A stretch of 64,000 nt of DNA from Allacma fusca (lineage: Eukaryota; Arthropoda; Collembola; Symphypleona; Sminthuridae), in assembly GCA_947179485.1 (NCBI GenBank), contig OX359246.1, positions 46,975,632 to 47,039,631 of the forward strand, written 5' to 3'. The notes beneath the pieces are model-generated. The model did not search any database. It had not been told where the DNA came from and saw only the letters and a program-made list of their open reading frames with translations. Made by a program: the position numbers and the translations under genes. Shown here one piece after another: positions 10,475-20,699 of the stretch (position 1 is the first letter of the stretch; every line of letters begins with the position of its first letter).

Positions 10475-11125
10475 ATGTCCAGCTGTCGATTTGCAAGACG
10501 TAGCCAATGTCAAGGACAAAGATTCGCCCATCCTTTCTTTGCCTTCGTAGAAACTGGTCCCACGGAGGAATCTTCTAATGAGAGTGACACTGAGTCCTTC
10601 TGGAGCCAATTGATTGACATGGTTGACGAAGGCATCCTGGAGTTCACTCGTCAAATGTCTTTGAAGGAAGAGGAACCAAAGAAAGAATCTCCCAAGGAGA
10701 AATGCGGACTCCGAAGGAATTCCGTCGACCCAGTCAACACTTTCGTGCATAAAATGGGAGGGAAATTCACCGTGAGAGTCCCACTTGGGAAAGATTCAAA
10801 ACCGGAGGACTTTAATGTGATTGTGAAGGGACGTGACCTCTTGATCGAGATAAAGAATGAGAGGACTTCTGAGGACGGTACTTCCAGTTTGAGCCAAGTT
10901 TTCACGAAAAAGGTGGCTCTACCCGATGAAGTCAATGTGGAGGAAGTTAAGTCAAGTTGGACCCCGCAGGGTATTTTGAAGATTGAAGCTCCTTTGCCTG
11001 TACCAGAGAAACCCGGAAAACCTCAAGCTATAGAAATTCCAGTGAATGTAGAAAAGGTCGAGAGTTCTACTGTGAAGACGAATGCAGAGGTGGACATTGA
11101 GTTTCCCGCCGAAGCCAGTGATTAA
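10475..11125 (+). CDS. Small heat shock protein B1, 216 aa
   Basis: Hsp20/alpha-crystallin family chaperone. The N-terminal region (1-95) includes the DEGILEFTRQMS motif, shared with protein C. The alpha-crystallin domain is about 97-175, with FTKKVALP at 143-150 and a GILKI strand. EIPV lies at 187-190, and an acidic tail follows. The start ATG at 10475 is chosen because it aligns with the B2 pseudogene and follows an acceptor (TTTTGACAG, ending 10469); a non-ATG extension upstream is unlikely. A tentative 5'-UTR intron is 10365-10469. Lys145 replaces the usual FxR arginine. The HSE and TATA upstream indicate stress induction. Confidence 0.92.
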   Translation: MSSCRFARRSQCQGQRFAHPFFAFVETGPTEESSNESDTESFWSQLIDMVDEGILEFTRQMSLKEEEPKKESPKEKCGLRRNSVDPVNTFVHKMGGKFTVRVPLGKDSKPEDFNVIVKGRDLLIEIKNERTSEDGTSSLSQVFTKKVALPDEVNVEEVKSSWTPQGILKIEAPLPVPEKPGKPQAIEIPVNVEKVESSTVKTNAEVDIEFPAEASD

Positions 11126-12370
11126 TTAAATATTTTCTCTAGATTTTCATTAATTCCTGTATATTTATAAATACAATTGAGTCGTTAAATATTAAATATT
11201 TGTAGTAGATCATCTTTTATGATTCTTATTGTAAATAAACTGAAAGATTTATACTTAATCGTGAAACAATTCGGAGTTACATTTTGGTCTTTCATTGGTT
11301 TCAAAGTTCTCCCTTAAACGGTTACAATTTATGTTAAATGTGGCATAATAGAAAACATTTCATGTCAGAAGATTCCAGTACACATTATCAATCAAATATA
11401 TACAAATGGTTACTTGATTGTTAAAAAGATTGCTGGAGGTGACAAGTACAACGAATGTAATGGATCAATCATCACGAAAATGTCTTGCAGAATCAACATG
11501 CAGTGAACAAAGGGTGTCAGATACTCACAGTCAGTTCCATATTCCCCAACCATCATCATGCATCCTTTAGTTTTGCTCTTAACCTTTTTTCGTTATGCTA
11601 ATGTATATATTTTAAATGTTTCTAAGCCAGCCTAATTGTAAGTATTTGTTGTACATATTCATAGCTGCTGTATTAATGACTTTTAATTACCTGTGTGTAT
11701 CACAGTATCACAGACAACCCGCCAACCAAGATAACACTTTCTGTTCTCATTTTTTATACCTACATACATATCTCTAAGTATAATTATTATATGCGTTTCA
11801 GTGTAACGTATTTTCGCTTCATTGTATATATGGAGTATGGATGGGCGCCCCCGAGAGGAATCCTAAATAAATACTGAATTTACCGTGTCATTTAATGTGC
11901 ATGCAAAATCCATTCTTCCAGTTCAGACAGAAAGTCCTTAATATATTTATAGAATATGAATAGTCGAGAGACTAGAGTTCCATATTTTACAGCAGTGATA
12001 TTGGAAAGAGTTTTGGAAGAAAGCTGAAAGTTAATGTGTCTAGACGAACGCGAAGAGATGGCCTTGGTAACTTGATAGAGGCAGAATCTTTCGATTATTG
12101 ATTTAATCGGATTTTGGCAGTCGGGGGCTGATAAACATAAGGCTTTCAGAAACCGTGAGAGCGGAGTAACTCATCAGGTACGAAAATTACAGCACGAAAA
12201 TATTTTTGTGCAAAGATTAGTTAGTTTTAAGTTTGTTTATAATTCGGCTATGCTTTTGGTTTTGTTTCTGCTATTATATTGACCTTTTGTGTCCTGGATG
12301 AAAACCGATACTTGTATTGACTCCATTTAATACTGATAATAAAGATTACTACTACTACTAGAGTAAGCAT
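11126..12370. other. B1 3' region, spacer and a possible LINE tail
   Basis: The B1 3' end (to about 11,260) resembles that of the B2 pseudogene. At about 12,235-12,360 lies a segment ending AATAAAGATTACTACTACTACT, the look of a LINE 3' tail with a short trinucleotide repeat; this is tentative. The rest is unassigned. Confidence 0.45.
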
Positions 12371-12775
12371 GTTTGAAAATGAACAAATGCTGACTAAGCA
12401 CACAATAGTTCATAAAAATTAAATGTAACTGTATGTAAAGCAGTATTAAAAAAACGAAACTAGTTCGGTAACTGAATACAAGGGAGCCCTGACTAACAAT
12501 AAATAATTAATACATAGTTTAGTAGAAAAAATAAATTGATAGCCTAAATCGAAAGTGACGTCTCCACAGTTTCCCATAAATATTCTAATTTCAGGGAGAG
12601 TAAAAGTAACATACTGCTGAAGTGTACTATTGCACTACATTATTTCAATGGTACTCGGTCTCAATGATACATTTCCGTTAATTAAATAAAATAACACAAT
12701 AAAAATAGATATACAAAGTAAGCGCAAACGTTAGATATGACTCAATCAAACAGCATCAGCAGAAAGAAAGCACAA

Positions 12776-12867
12776 GAGAGTTCTCGTCCCGTCCAGAACA
12801 ATCTGTACGCATTCAATGAATGCATACAACATGCGTGGGTCTGCAGTGTTTACCGCGAGTATAAAAT
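12776..12867 (+). promoter_or_regulatory. Promoter of sHSP A2: degenerate HSE array and TATA box
   Basis: The A1 promoter block is duplicated here. It has GAG, TTC (12781), GTC, GTC and GAA (12796) in 5-bp register, with TATAAAAT at 12860-12867. Confidence 0.6.
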
Positions 12868-13295
12868 AGTGCGACCATTCACAACATCTGCACAGTTCGA
12901 GTTTCGCAGCTACAGCTAACTGAACGAGTGGAAAGCAGACTACAGATATAAATACTGTTACTTACACCAATCCATAACTAGCAAGCAAACATTTCAAGAG
13001 TTATACGAAACACGCAAAGCGATATTTCTCAGTTTTACATACGTTCCATTGAGAGACTGAGAGAAGTTATTTAAAGTTAAATTCTCAAGAGCATTACAAT
13101 TTACAATCTTTCTTTTGACGAAAGGTAAATTATCTAACTTTGACTACCGAATATTTAACCGTATTCAGATTTATACATTTCTGAATTATATTAATGTAAA
13201 AACGGTGTCTTGAGAATTATGAAATAATAATATTAAGTGAAATTTAACAGTTTGTAATTATTCAAGTTTTATTTGATTTACAGAAACAAGAAGAA

Positions 13296-13871
13296 ATGGC
13301 CTGCCGCTTTATCACAAACAGAGGACAACCTTTCCTCACTTTTGCTGAACCCAGGACCCCAGACCTGGATTTGGGACTGCTGCCATTCATCCTCAACTTG
13401 GTTGATAATGGGAGGGAGGAATTGCGTTCCGAAACTTCAGGGAAGGGACAGCAACCAATAAGACATCACAGTATTTCCAAAGTACTCAAAAATCCCATGG
13501 ACCCAGTGTACACCGTGGTGGAAGTCAAGGATGGGATGTTCACCATAAGCATGCCGTTGGGAAAAGATTTCAAACCTGAGGATTTGGACGTGAAGGTGAA
13601 GGATGGCCATGCAAACATTGTGCTAAGGATTGAACAAACGTCTGAGGACGGAACTTCCCAAATGAGTCAAGTTTTTACTAAGAAGATCGCCTTACCAGAG
13701 GAAGTCAAAGCGGAAGAGCTCAAGTCGGAACTGACCCACGAGGGTGTCCTCAAGATTAGGGCTCGTTTACCTGTACCAGAGCAACCTACAAAACCACAAG
13801 CGATGGATATTCCTGTGACATTTGAAACAGAAGAGAAAACTCCTTCAGCAATAATGACTCATTCTTGTTAG
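13296..13871 (+). CDS. Small heat shock protein A2, 191 aa
   Basis: Tandem duplicate of A1, with an alpha-crystallin domain at about 79-159, FTKKIALP, and DIPV at 171-174. A 5'-UTR intron is predicted at 13125-13283 (donor AAAG/GTAAAT, acceptor TTTACAG), matching the A1 intron. Five substitutions separate it from A1 over 185 residues. The A1 stop codon is replaced, so the frame reads six further residues (IMTHSC) to TAG. The promoter and upstream region are also duplicated from about 12,375. Same Arg-to-Lys change at residue 129. Confidence 0.93.
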   Translation: MACRFITNRGQPFLTFAEPRTPDLDLGLLPFILNLVDNGREELRSETSGKGQQPIRHHSISKVLKNPMDPVYTVVEVKDGMFTISMPLGKDFKPEDLDVKVKDGHANIVLRIEQTSEDGTSQMSQVFTKKIALPEEVKAEELKSELTHEGVLKIRARLPVPEQPTKPQAMDIPVTFETEEKTPSAIMTHSC

Positions 13872-14303
13872 ATTCTATAACTTAGGCTATTTATTGTAAA
13901 TAATTCTCGTATAGAATGTGCCTCTGTATTATGTTTATGTATTATGTATGTATATTCATTAAGTTGTGAATTAAATATGATGATAAGTTTTTCTACAATC
14001 GTTATCGATTTTATTTTATTAGCAGCAAATATAAGCTCCTTTAATATTTTCCTTCAGTAATTTATTGGACGTCGATGTTACCAGTTTGAGAATCCAAATA
14101 CTTAATCTGAAACAGATCCTTACATACATGATTGTTATTCATTATTGTAGGTTTTATCCATTTTCATGTGTAATTGAACAAACCACGTTAGAACTACAAT
14201 CATTGGTGCGATGCATATTTAGATATATTATGAATTTTGAGATATAGCACTTTCTTTCCTAACAATAAGTAATTAGCTAGTAATTATTAAATAATCTCTA
14301 TGA

Positions 14304-14927
14304 ATGGAGGAGAACAGACTCACAAAACAGTGTTACAACACCTCGTTGGAGTTACCGAATGCGTGGTCACGGGAAATGAAGGAGCTATTACAAAGCTTAA
14401 ACCGCCTAGATGTGTGGGAAAGTCAGGATCCCAATGTATTGAAGAACTCTTTCAAAGAAATGCTTAAGACCCTCAGGGAAAATCTTAGATTAGAAGATTC
14501 AGTGAGAAGAGACCAGTCCTCATACAACAACAACCTGTACCAGGATGCATTAGATCTACAATGTGAGTCATACATAAAGAAACACAATCCGTTGCTGGTG
14601 CAGAGCGTAATTGCTCAGATTCGTCTGGCTTCTAATCAATCACCAGTGCCGCAAAGAATCAAATTCAACTCCATAATATATAAGTTTTTCCAGAAACATC
14701 AGTGTACCGTTTGTAACCTTCAGGAATATTATATTTACCATTTTGTATTTCGATGCACACTATTATCTCCACTTCGACAGCACATTCTGAATTACATAGA
14801 CCTTTCACTCTTAAATAAGAGGAACTGGATCAACATATTAAAGTCATATTCGAATCATCATTGTTTCAGAGTTGCTAAGTATGTGCAAGCTGGCCTAAAA
14901 CTACGGGAATGGGGGAGAAATGAGTAA
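14304..14927 (+). pseudogene. LINE (non-LTR retrotransposon) ORF2 3' fragment
   Basis: This 207-codon frame resembles the region after the reverse transcriptase in LINE ORF2. It contains KQCYNTSLEL, a DVWESQ segment and a C-terminal CTVCN...HFVFRC metal-binding-like motif. No RT palm motifs are present, so this is a 5'-truncated copy. It lies between sequences that align to the A1 downstream region, so it inserted after the A-B duplication. The superfamily is not decided. Confidence 0.6.
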
Positions 14928-14939
14928 TTAGTGTCTCTA

Positions 14940-15965
14940 CTGTTAAATTTCTTAATTTTGTTTTTTTTTCCTAATTTACCAGGCTAGGCTTTAGCCGTAC
15001 GTTGTGCTGTAGACAACTCTTAAAAGCACTTAATAAATACAAATGTACATACATTATTAAATAATGTAAACCATGTGAGATGATTTTCTCAAAATTTTTG
15101 CATCGTATGCATTATTTAGTTGCCATTTTCAGGTTGTGCAAAAAATTAAATATTTGGAGTACGTAAATATTTCCGATAATGGACCAAATAAATTGAGATA
15201 AATTTGCCAATATAATTAACATTTTGGGTACATATTGTACAAATATTTATAGCTAATTTACAATTTATAAGAGACGGGTGACGTCAGAAGATTTTCTTTA
15301 TTTACATGGAGGATGGTTTGGATTTTACCTCTTTCGGTATTCGGACGCTATACAAATATTTAGAGTGTTGATTTCGTCGTACACTTCATTTGTAATAATT
15401 ACTTGAAGGTTTCATCAGTTAATTTCAACGTTTGTTTGTCCAAATTATATGGACGCTCAACAATTATAATTGTAACCTGATTTGCTTAAAGATCTTTCAA
15501 AGTAACCACTGAAAATCTTTTACAAAATAATGCTAGAAAACATTTGTTGAAACCATGACTGAATTAATAATCGATTCCACACCTGTAATATTATTATTTA
15601 TTAGTCAGACTAGAGACATAAAGAGAGCATTATACAATAAAATGTACAGAGATAAACCATACTTCTTTCAAATGATTTACAATGATGGGGTATCTTTGCA
15701 CTGAAAGATTTATAGCAACCCAAAATTATTATTACCATTTATATTACCAACTTTTTTTAAAAATTGATAATGCAAATAGCTACCTTAGTTTAATATTACG
15801 AGCAGTATTATTTGTAAACTAAATTTATGTGTACAAAAGTAACTCTTTCGACGCTCCTTTGATTGTGTAGTATTGCTTATAAACACAAGCTGTAACTGTA
15901 ACTGATTGTGAATTCCATTACGGAAAATATTCCTCCAATGTACGCTCCGCTATGCTCTTCACGCG
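14940..15965. other. Spacer between LINE fragment and orphan promoter
   Basis: From about 15,070 the sequence resumes weak homology with the region downstream of A1 (GCATTATTTAG, CCATTTTCAGGTT). No gene is seen. Confidence 0.5.
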
Positions 15966-16066
15966 TTGCATTTTGCAATACTATCATTCATTACTTCATG
16001 TCTCAGCCCCGGTTATTACAATGTTTATTGTATACTATCAATTAACACTACTGACCGAGCAGGAGA

Positions 16067-16176
16067 TTCCAGAAGCCGAGGACACTTCCAGAACTATCTA
16101 CTGCTAACTAATGTCGTGATTCATCGTGACATAGCAAAAAGGTTCGGGTTAGGAGCGTTTTCTCTTCCATATATAA
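16067..16176 (+). promoter_or_regulatory. Orphaned heat shock promoter of the B2 gene
   Basis: Homologous to the B1 promoter. Two HSE pairs TTCcaGAA are at 16067-16074 and 16086-16093. TATATAA is at 16170-16176, and the last five bases (TATAA) are the target duplication of the LTR element that begins at 16177. The downstream half (CCCCAGCTTTTCTTTC, then AAAGCACGTTACCAACTTCG) reappears at 29,563, next to the B2 pseudogene. The promoter now faces a retrotransposon LTR. Confidence 0.8.
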
Positions 16177-16534
16177 TGTAACGTTGTGAATGTTAGGTGG
16201 GATCCTTTTATGATACTTTGGATGATGTTTGGAAGATCACTAAATAATTATGATCCTTTGGGTGTAAAGCCTGGTGTATACTTTGCTGCTTCACGTACTC
16301 TTCCTATTAGATTCACTTCCTCTTCGCTTTGTCATCCTTTTTTGTGTTTACACTTTACAGTGAATATTGCGCGAAACTAAAAATCAAGCGCGCGTTAATT
16401 CTTGTCGTTCATACCTCGAACAAAGTATAAACGCACCAACGTGAAACAATTGCATCCCGCGTTCACAAATATTTCTTCATTGCAGTTCATTCAAAGTAGT
16501 TATTTCATTCCAATTCATTAGCTGAATTGCAAAC

Positions 16535-17983
16535 ATGAATTTTGACAGCGATCTTTTAGAAAGAGTCATGCAGGTGTACTACTTGTATAAATACAAAAAC
16601 CGTAGAATTCGATCTATGTATATTCGTCCAATTTTTAAGAGAAGAAATGTTCAAGGTGAGGCAAGTTTAGTTGACGAACTTGGTTCGCCCCAGGAAGAAA
16701 GGTACCATCTTAAGTACTTCAGGTAAGAAAGCAAGAGATATATGATTATATGTACAATATACATACAATGTTAATACAAAATACATTTGTAAATACAAAT
16801 AAAAATGTATGAATAATTCATAGATTTTCTGTAATTATTACAGAATGGACAAAGATCAGTTTCATATTATCCTGGCCAAAATATCTACACTTGTGTATCA
16901 CTCACCTACACATTTGCGTCCGATCTCTCTGCGAGACAGGTTGGCAATTACGTTGAGGTAATTTACAATAAATTATTTACACATGTATTTATAGATTTAA
17001 AATTTTTAAATAAACAAATTGTGTTACAGATTTTTGGCTACTGGAATGAAGCAACTATACTTGGCTATGAGTTACAGAATATCTCCATCCAATGTCAACA
17101 AAATTTTACGCGAGATAATGACAGCAATCTGTCATGCATTTGAGGGTGAATACCTGCCGGAACCAAGCGCTCAAGAATGGCAACGAATCTCTCGAGAATT
17201 TTCGGAGAAGTGGAACTTCCCAAATGTTTGTAGTTCATTGGATGGGAAACATATACGGATAAAATGCCCACCAAAATCGGGATCGGTATACTACAATTAC
17301 AAAGGTTATTACTCTATTGTATTGATGGCAGTTGCAGATGCCCATACCAAGTTCACATTAGTGGATATCGGGGGATGTGGAGCAGTTTCCGATGGTGGAA
17401 TTTTTAAAAACTCGAACATAGGAAAAAAATTAGAGGTTAATGGATTTGACTTTCCCCCACCCATGCAAGTTTCACCCGAGTTTGTAGCACCGCCAGTATT
17501 TTTGGCTGATGATGCATTTCCACTCAGGCCTAACTTGATGAAACCTTTCCCGGGTCAAAAGAATTTGGGCTTACCTTTGGACAAACGAATATATAATTAC
17601 CGTCATTCAAGGGCAAGAATGGTGGTTGAAAATACTTTTGGAATATTTCAGGCCAGGTTTAGAATTTTTGAAACTCCAATAGATGGACATTTGGATTTTA
17701 TTAAGTTAGCGGTAAAAACTTGTGTTATTTTGCACAATTTTTATGCAAGAAACAAGATTTGTTCGGTTTAACTGTTGATACTGAGGTGGAAGGAGAAATA
17801 ACCGAAGGGAATTGGAGAGAAATAATTTCCAATGATACAGGAATAGGAGAAATCAGTCAACAGGGCAGTAATAATGCTACACAAACTGCTTTTAAAATAA
17901 GAGAAAGTTTAAAAAACTATTTTTCTACATCAGCCGGGGAATTGGAATGGCAAGTAAGGTCAGCTAGACGTGGTTATGAATAA
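16535..17983 (+). CDS. Harbinger transposase (DDE_Tnp_4), three exons, one frameshift
   Basis: Exons are 16535-16722, 16844-16957 and 17030-17983, with introns removed at GTAAG/CAG and GTAATT/CAG. The joins rebuild the family text YFRMDKDQF and LRFLATGMKQL. The catalytic triad is visible: Asp in SSLDGKHIR, Asp in AVSDGGIF and Glu in VVENTFGIFQARF. After ILHNFYARNK the frame stops at 17769. The following family-like C-terminus (EGNWREI, then AFKIRESLKNYF and ELEWQV) continues in another frame to 17983, so a small indel near 17,745-17,770 truncates the protein by about 75 residues. It would cut and paste the element with the MADF partner. Confidence 0.88.
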
Positions 17984-18129
17984 TCCATATACTATATTTA
18001 TTTCCATAAATGTACTGATTCAATTGTGGTCACTGTAATCAAATATTAAATTGTCACATGGGTTATAAACTGAAATTTATCCTAAAACATTATTACTGCA
18101 AAATGTATCTGAAATAGGCATTTTTGCAT

Positions 18130-19535
18130 TTATTCATACAGTACTTCAATTTCCTTCTCGCTTACCAAATTTTGAATTTGGTTTTGGAGAAGAACCGCGG
18201 CTTTCGGATCCTTTTGTGCAATCTTTGACAATTTTATGGAAATTGAATTGCAGAAATGTTGTATATCCGTCATTTCCTTTCCCTTGACCACTTTGAGCAA
18301 TTCTTCGCCGAAAGGATCCAGTGTAGCTTTCTGACATAATACACATCAGAAATATGTATGCATATGCAGTTTATATTAGAATATAATATATCACTAGTGC
18401 AGGGGTCGGAGTTTTGTAAATCTACGTGGAAGTTCATTTCTGATTTTCCCTGCTAAATATTACCCCCTGCTGGGAGGTCCTCAACAATTTCAAAAATCCT
18501 TGCTGAAAAAAGGTCGGCGATTTTCACAATCCGTTGGCAAAAACAAATCCCCTGCAAGACGTGAAATCCCTGGCAAATTAGGCCAATGAATCTAAAAATC
18601 CCTGTTTGTCTAACAATTTCCCCTGAAACATGCCAACAAATTTGAAAATCCGTGTTTGTAAAAATAAACCACTTCACTTTGAGATTTTCCCTGCCAGAAA
18701 AATTATTTCCCTGGGAAGAATCTTCCCGTCTTTCCACGAAAATCCGACCCCTGCACATGAGTCGCCTTATTGGTTCTAGAAACTATTAAATATTTTAGAG
18801 TTTCTTACCTTCGTGGATTTGCAGTGCGGAACTGGTGATTCTGTACGTGAAGATGGAACTGGCATTTCTGTCTCATTATTGTAAGTGTCTATCTCACGTT
18901 CATCATCCAAAGAGTCACTGCTTCCGGAAACGGTCACCGCATCGCCTAGACCCGTTATGTTGGAAATGGTGCTGTGCAAGAGATATGGAAAATGAAAATT
19001 TAGTCAGCACTACAGAACTCATTCTTTAAAACTCTCACAAGATTTAAATTTTACCCATTTAACCCTTCAGTTTCCACAGGGTCCTCAGAAAATCTCATTG
19101 ATCTTTCATGACGAAAAAACGGCAGGCTTCCAGCTTCTTGTCCAGATTTAGTGTACACCTTACGTTTGTAGGCCAACCATTGATTTCGTATTCGCTTCCA
19201 GTGATCCTTACAAGCAGTAGCTATATACAGAGTTAAGGAATAAAACCATGAATAAGTGCTTGTATTTCAAATATGATTGTTTTTATGAAACTATTATTTT
19301 ACTAAATCATTTAAATGCTAAAAATCAATGTGAACAATTAAAATTTAATATTAATCTTACCAGTGGTAGCAAATTTTGTTGGTTGGATTTGGTCGTAAAC
19401 CCATTCCCAGCAGTTACTAACAAAAATTGCATTAGCATGATTTGGATCCGACTTTTTGAATATTGCTGGCTTTTGTTTTACATACTCTATTAATTTTTCC
19501 TCAAATTCATTCTTTTGGACAGATTGCCGACTCAT
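18130..19535 (-). CDS. Harbinger second ORF: MADF/Myb-like DNA-binding protein, four exons
   Basis: Exons on minus are 19361-19535, 19055-19220, 18809-18971 and 18130-18330, all in phase with GT-AG borders. Exons 1-2 give a MADF domain: EFEEKLIEYVKQKP, NCWEWV, CKDHWKRIRNQWLAYKR and SGQEAGSLPFF. Exon 3 is an acidic, Ser-rich linker. Exon 4 has a BESS-like tail (MTDIQHFCNSISIKLSKIAQ). In PIF/Harbinger transposons this partner helps bring the transposase to DNA and into the nucleus. The third intron contains a MITE (18400-18753). No stop interrupts the spliced frame. Confidence 0.8.
18400..18753. mobile_element. hAT-like MITE inside an intron of the Harbinger MADF gene
   Basis: Ends CAGGGGTCGGA and TCCGACCCCTG are inverted. 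Subterminal words TTTCCCTG and CCCTGC recur. The flanking 8-mers (CACTAGTG and CACATGAG) match only partly, so the target duplication is decayed or the superfamily differs. It is the innermost layer of this nest. Confidence 0.7.
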
Positions 19536-20639
19536 GTTGACGATATGCACAGAAGTGATCAAAATAATAATTTATAATAATGTAAAAACAAATTGATAAA
19601 CTTCCAGTTTAATTTCACAGTCCACTTCCTCCCGACTTCACTTATGCAAAGTTGAAATCGTTCAACTTTACTAAAATGACGCATGAATGACGGAGGAGTG
19701 GCGCAATTGAAACTATAAATGGCGCGAGCGACGGAGGAAAAAGGACGCGTGAAGCACGTAGCACGGTCACGTGATCTTCATGTCACGTGACGGGTTACAA
19801 TGAAAGTATAAATGTAAAAAGTGACGTATTTGCTTCATATTTTTAGTAAAGCACAGATGAAAAGCAAAGTATAGACCAGCCTTAATGCTCGGCTGTGAGA
19901 CGCCCTTGCGACCGCGACCTACGGTGTGGTAGTGATGGTGATAAGATGAAAACTATCTTATCCAATTAATCCTCTAAACACTTTAAATCCTTTAAGTCCG
20001 AATTGTCCTTTTTACGCTTAAGTACTTTATATTTATTCTGATTCAAACACAACACCTTTTAACAATCCGAATCGACAATCAATCCTTTATTCCTAATTAT
20101 AAATAATAATGATTATTCCAAATGCATACTTCCTATTGATAAATCCTAATGATTCCCTGGAGCTCTTGCCTGCTCCGATCCTAACCGTAGACTCCCGTCT
20201 CCCTTCAAGTGCTCGCTCTACTATCGACTATAGTCAAAGAGAAAAGGAAGTCGACACCATCATCAACAGAATCAAACAGTGATGAGAGGTGTAGAATATA
20301 GAGGTAGTGCTTAAGAGAAAAATTAAGAGGAGTAAAACACATAGCGAGAGACAGAGTGTAGTGGGCAAGATGGAGATTGAAAATCCAATAGAGCTAGCTA
20401 AAGCTAGAATGGCTGAATACGCTGAAAGGTTGTCACGAGTGAAGACCACCACCAGGAAACGAGAAACAGCTAGAGATAAGTTCGAAAAGGAATCAGAGGA
20501 AGAACCAGGAGTTCTGCAGAAAGTAAGGCAAGGAGGAAGGCATCCGGATCGGTATTTTATATCGGATCGGTATCGGTATTCGGTTCCTTATCCTTTCAGT
20601 ATCCTATTATTATCCTTATATTCTATCGTTATAATTCAG

Positions 20640-20642
<3 letters not shown>

Positions 20643-20695
<53 letters not shown>

Positions 20696-20697
20696 TA
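20643..20697. repeat. AT dinucleotide microsatellite
   Basis: An uninterrupted run of about 24 AT units starts within 10 bp of the inner edge of the left LTR, where the polypurine tract of the minus-strand element should lie; no polypurine tract is visible. Confidence 0.9.
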
Positions 20698-20699
20698 CT

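Larger units (their letters stand above)
16268..19882. mobile_element. PIF/Harbinger DNA transposon, two genes, nested in the LTR
   Basis: Inverted termini (AGCCTGGTGTATACTTTGCT on the left, AGCAAAGTATAGACCAGCCT on the right) are flanked by the 3-bp duplication TAA (16265-16267 and 19883-19885), typical of PIF/Harbinger. The element is 3,615 bp and carries the two expected convergent genes: a DDE transposase on plus and a MADF/Myb-like protein on minus. The comparison LTR at 29,110 has the uninterrupted sequence GGGTGTAACGCTCGG. Confidence 0.92.
16177..20633 (-). repeat. Left (3') LTR of the gypsy element, interrupted
   Basis: Bases 16177-16267 match the right LTR from 29022. Homology resumes at 19886 (GCTCGGCTGTGAG) after the Harbinger insertion and continues to about 20,225. 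It then returns for the last stretch (CCTTATCCTTTCAGTATCC, to 20633). About 300 bp at 20,228-20,535 has no counterpart in the right LTR, either an insertion here or a deletion there. Confidence 0.8.
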
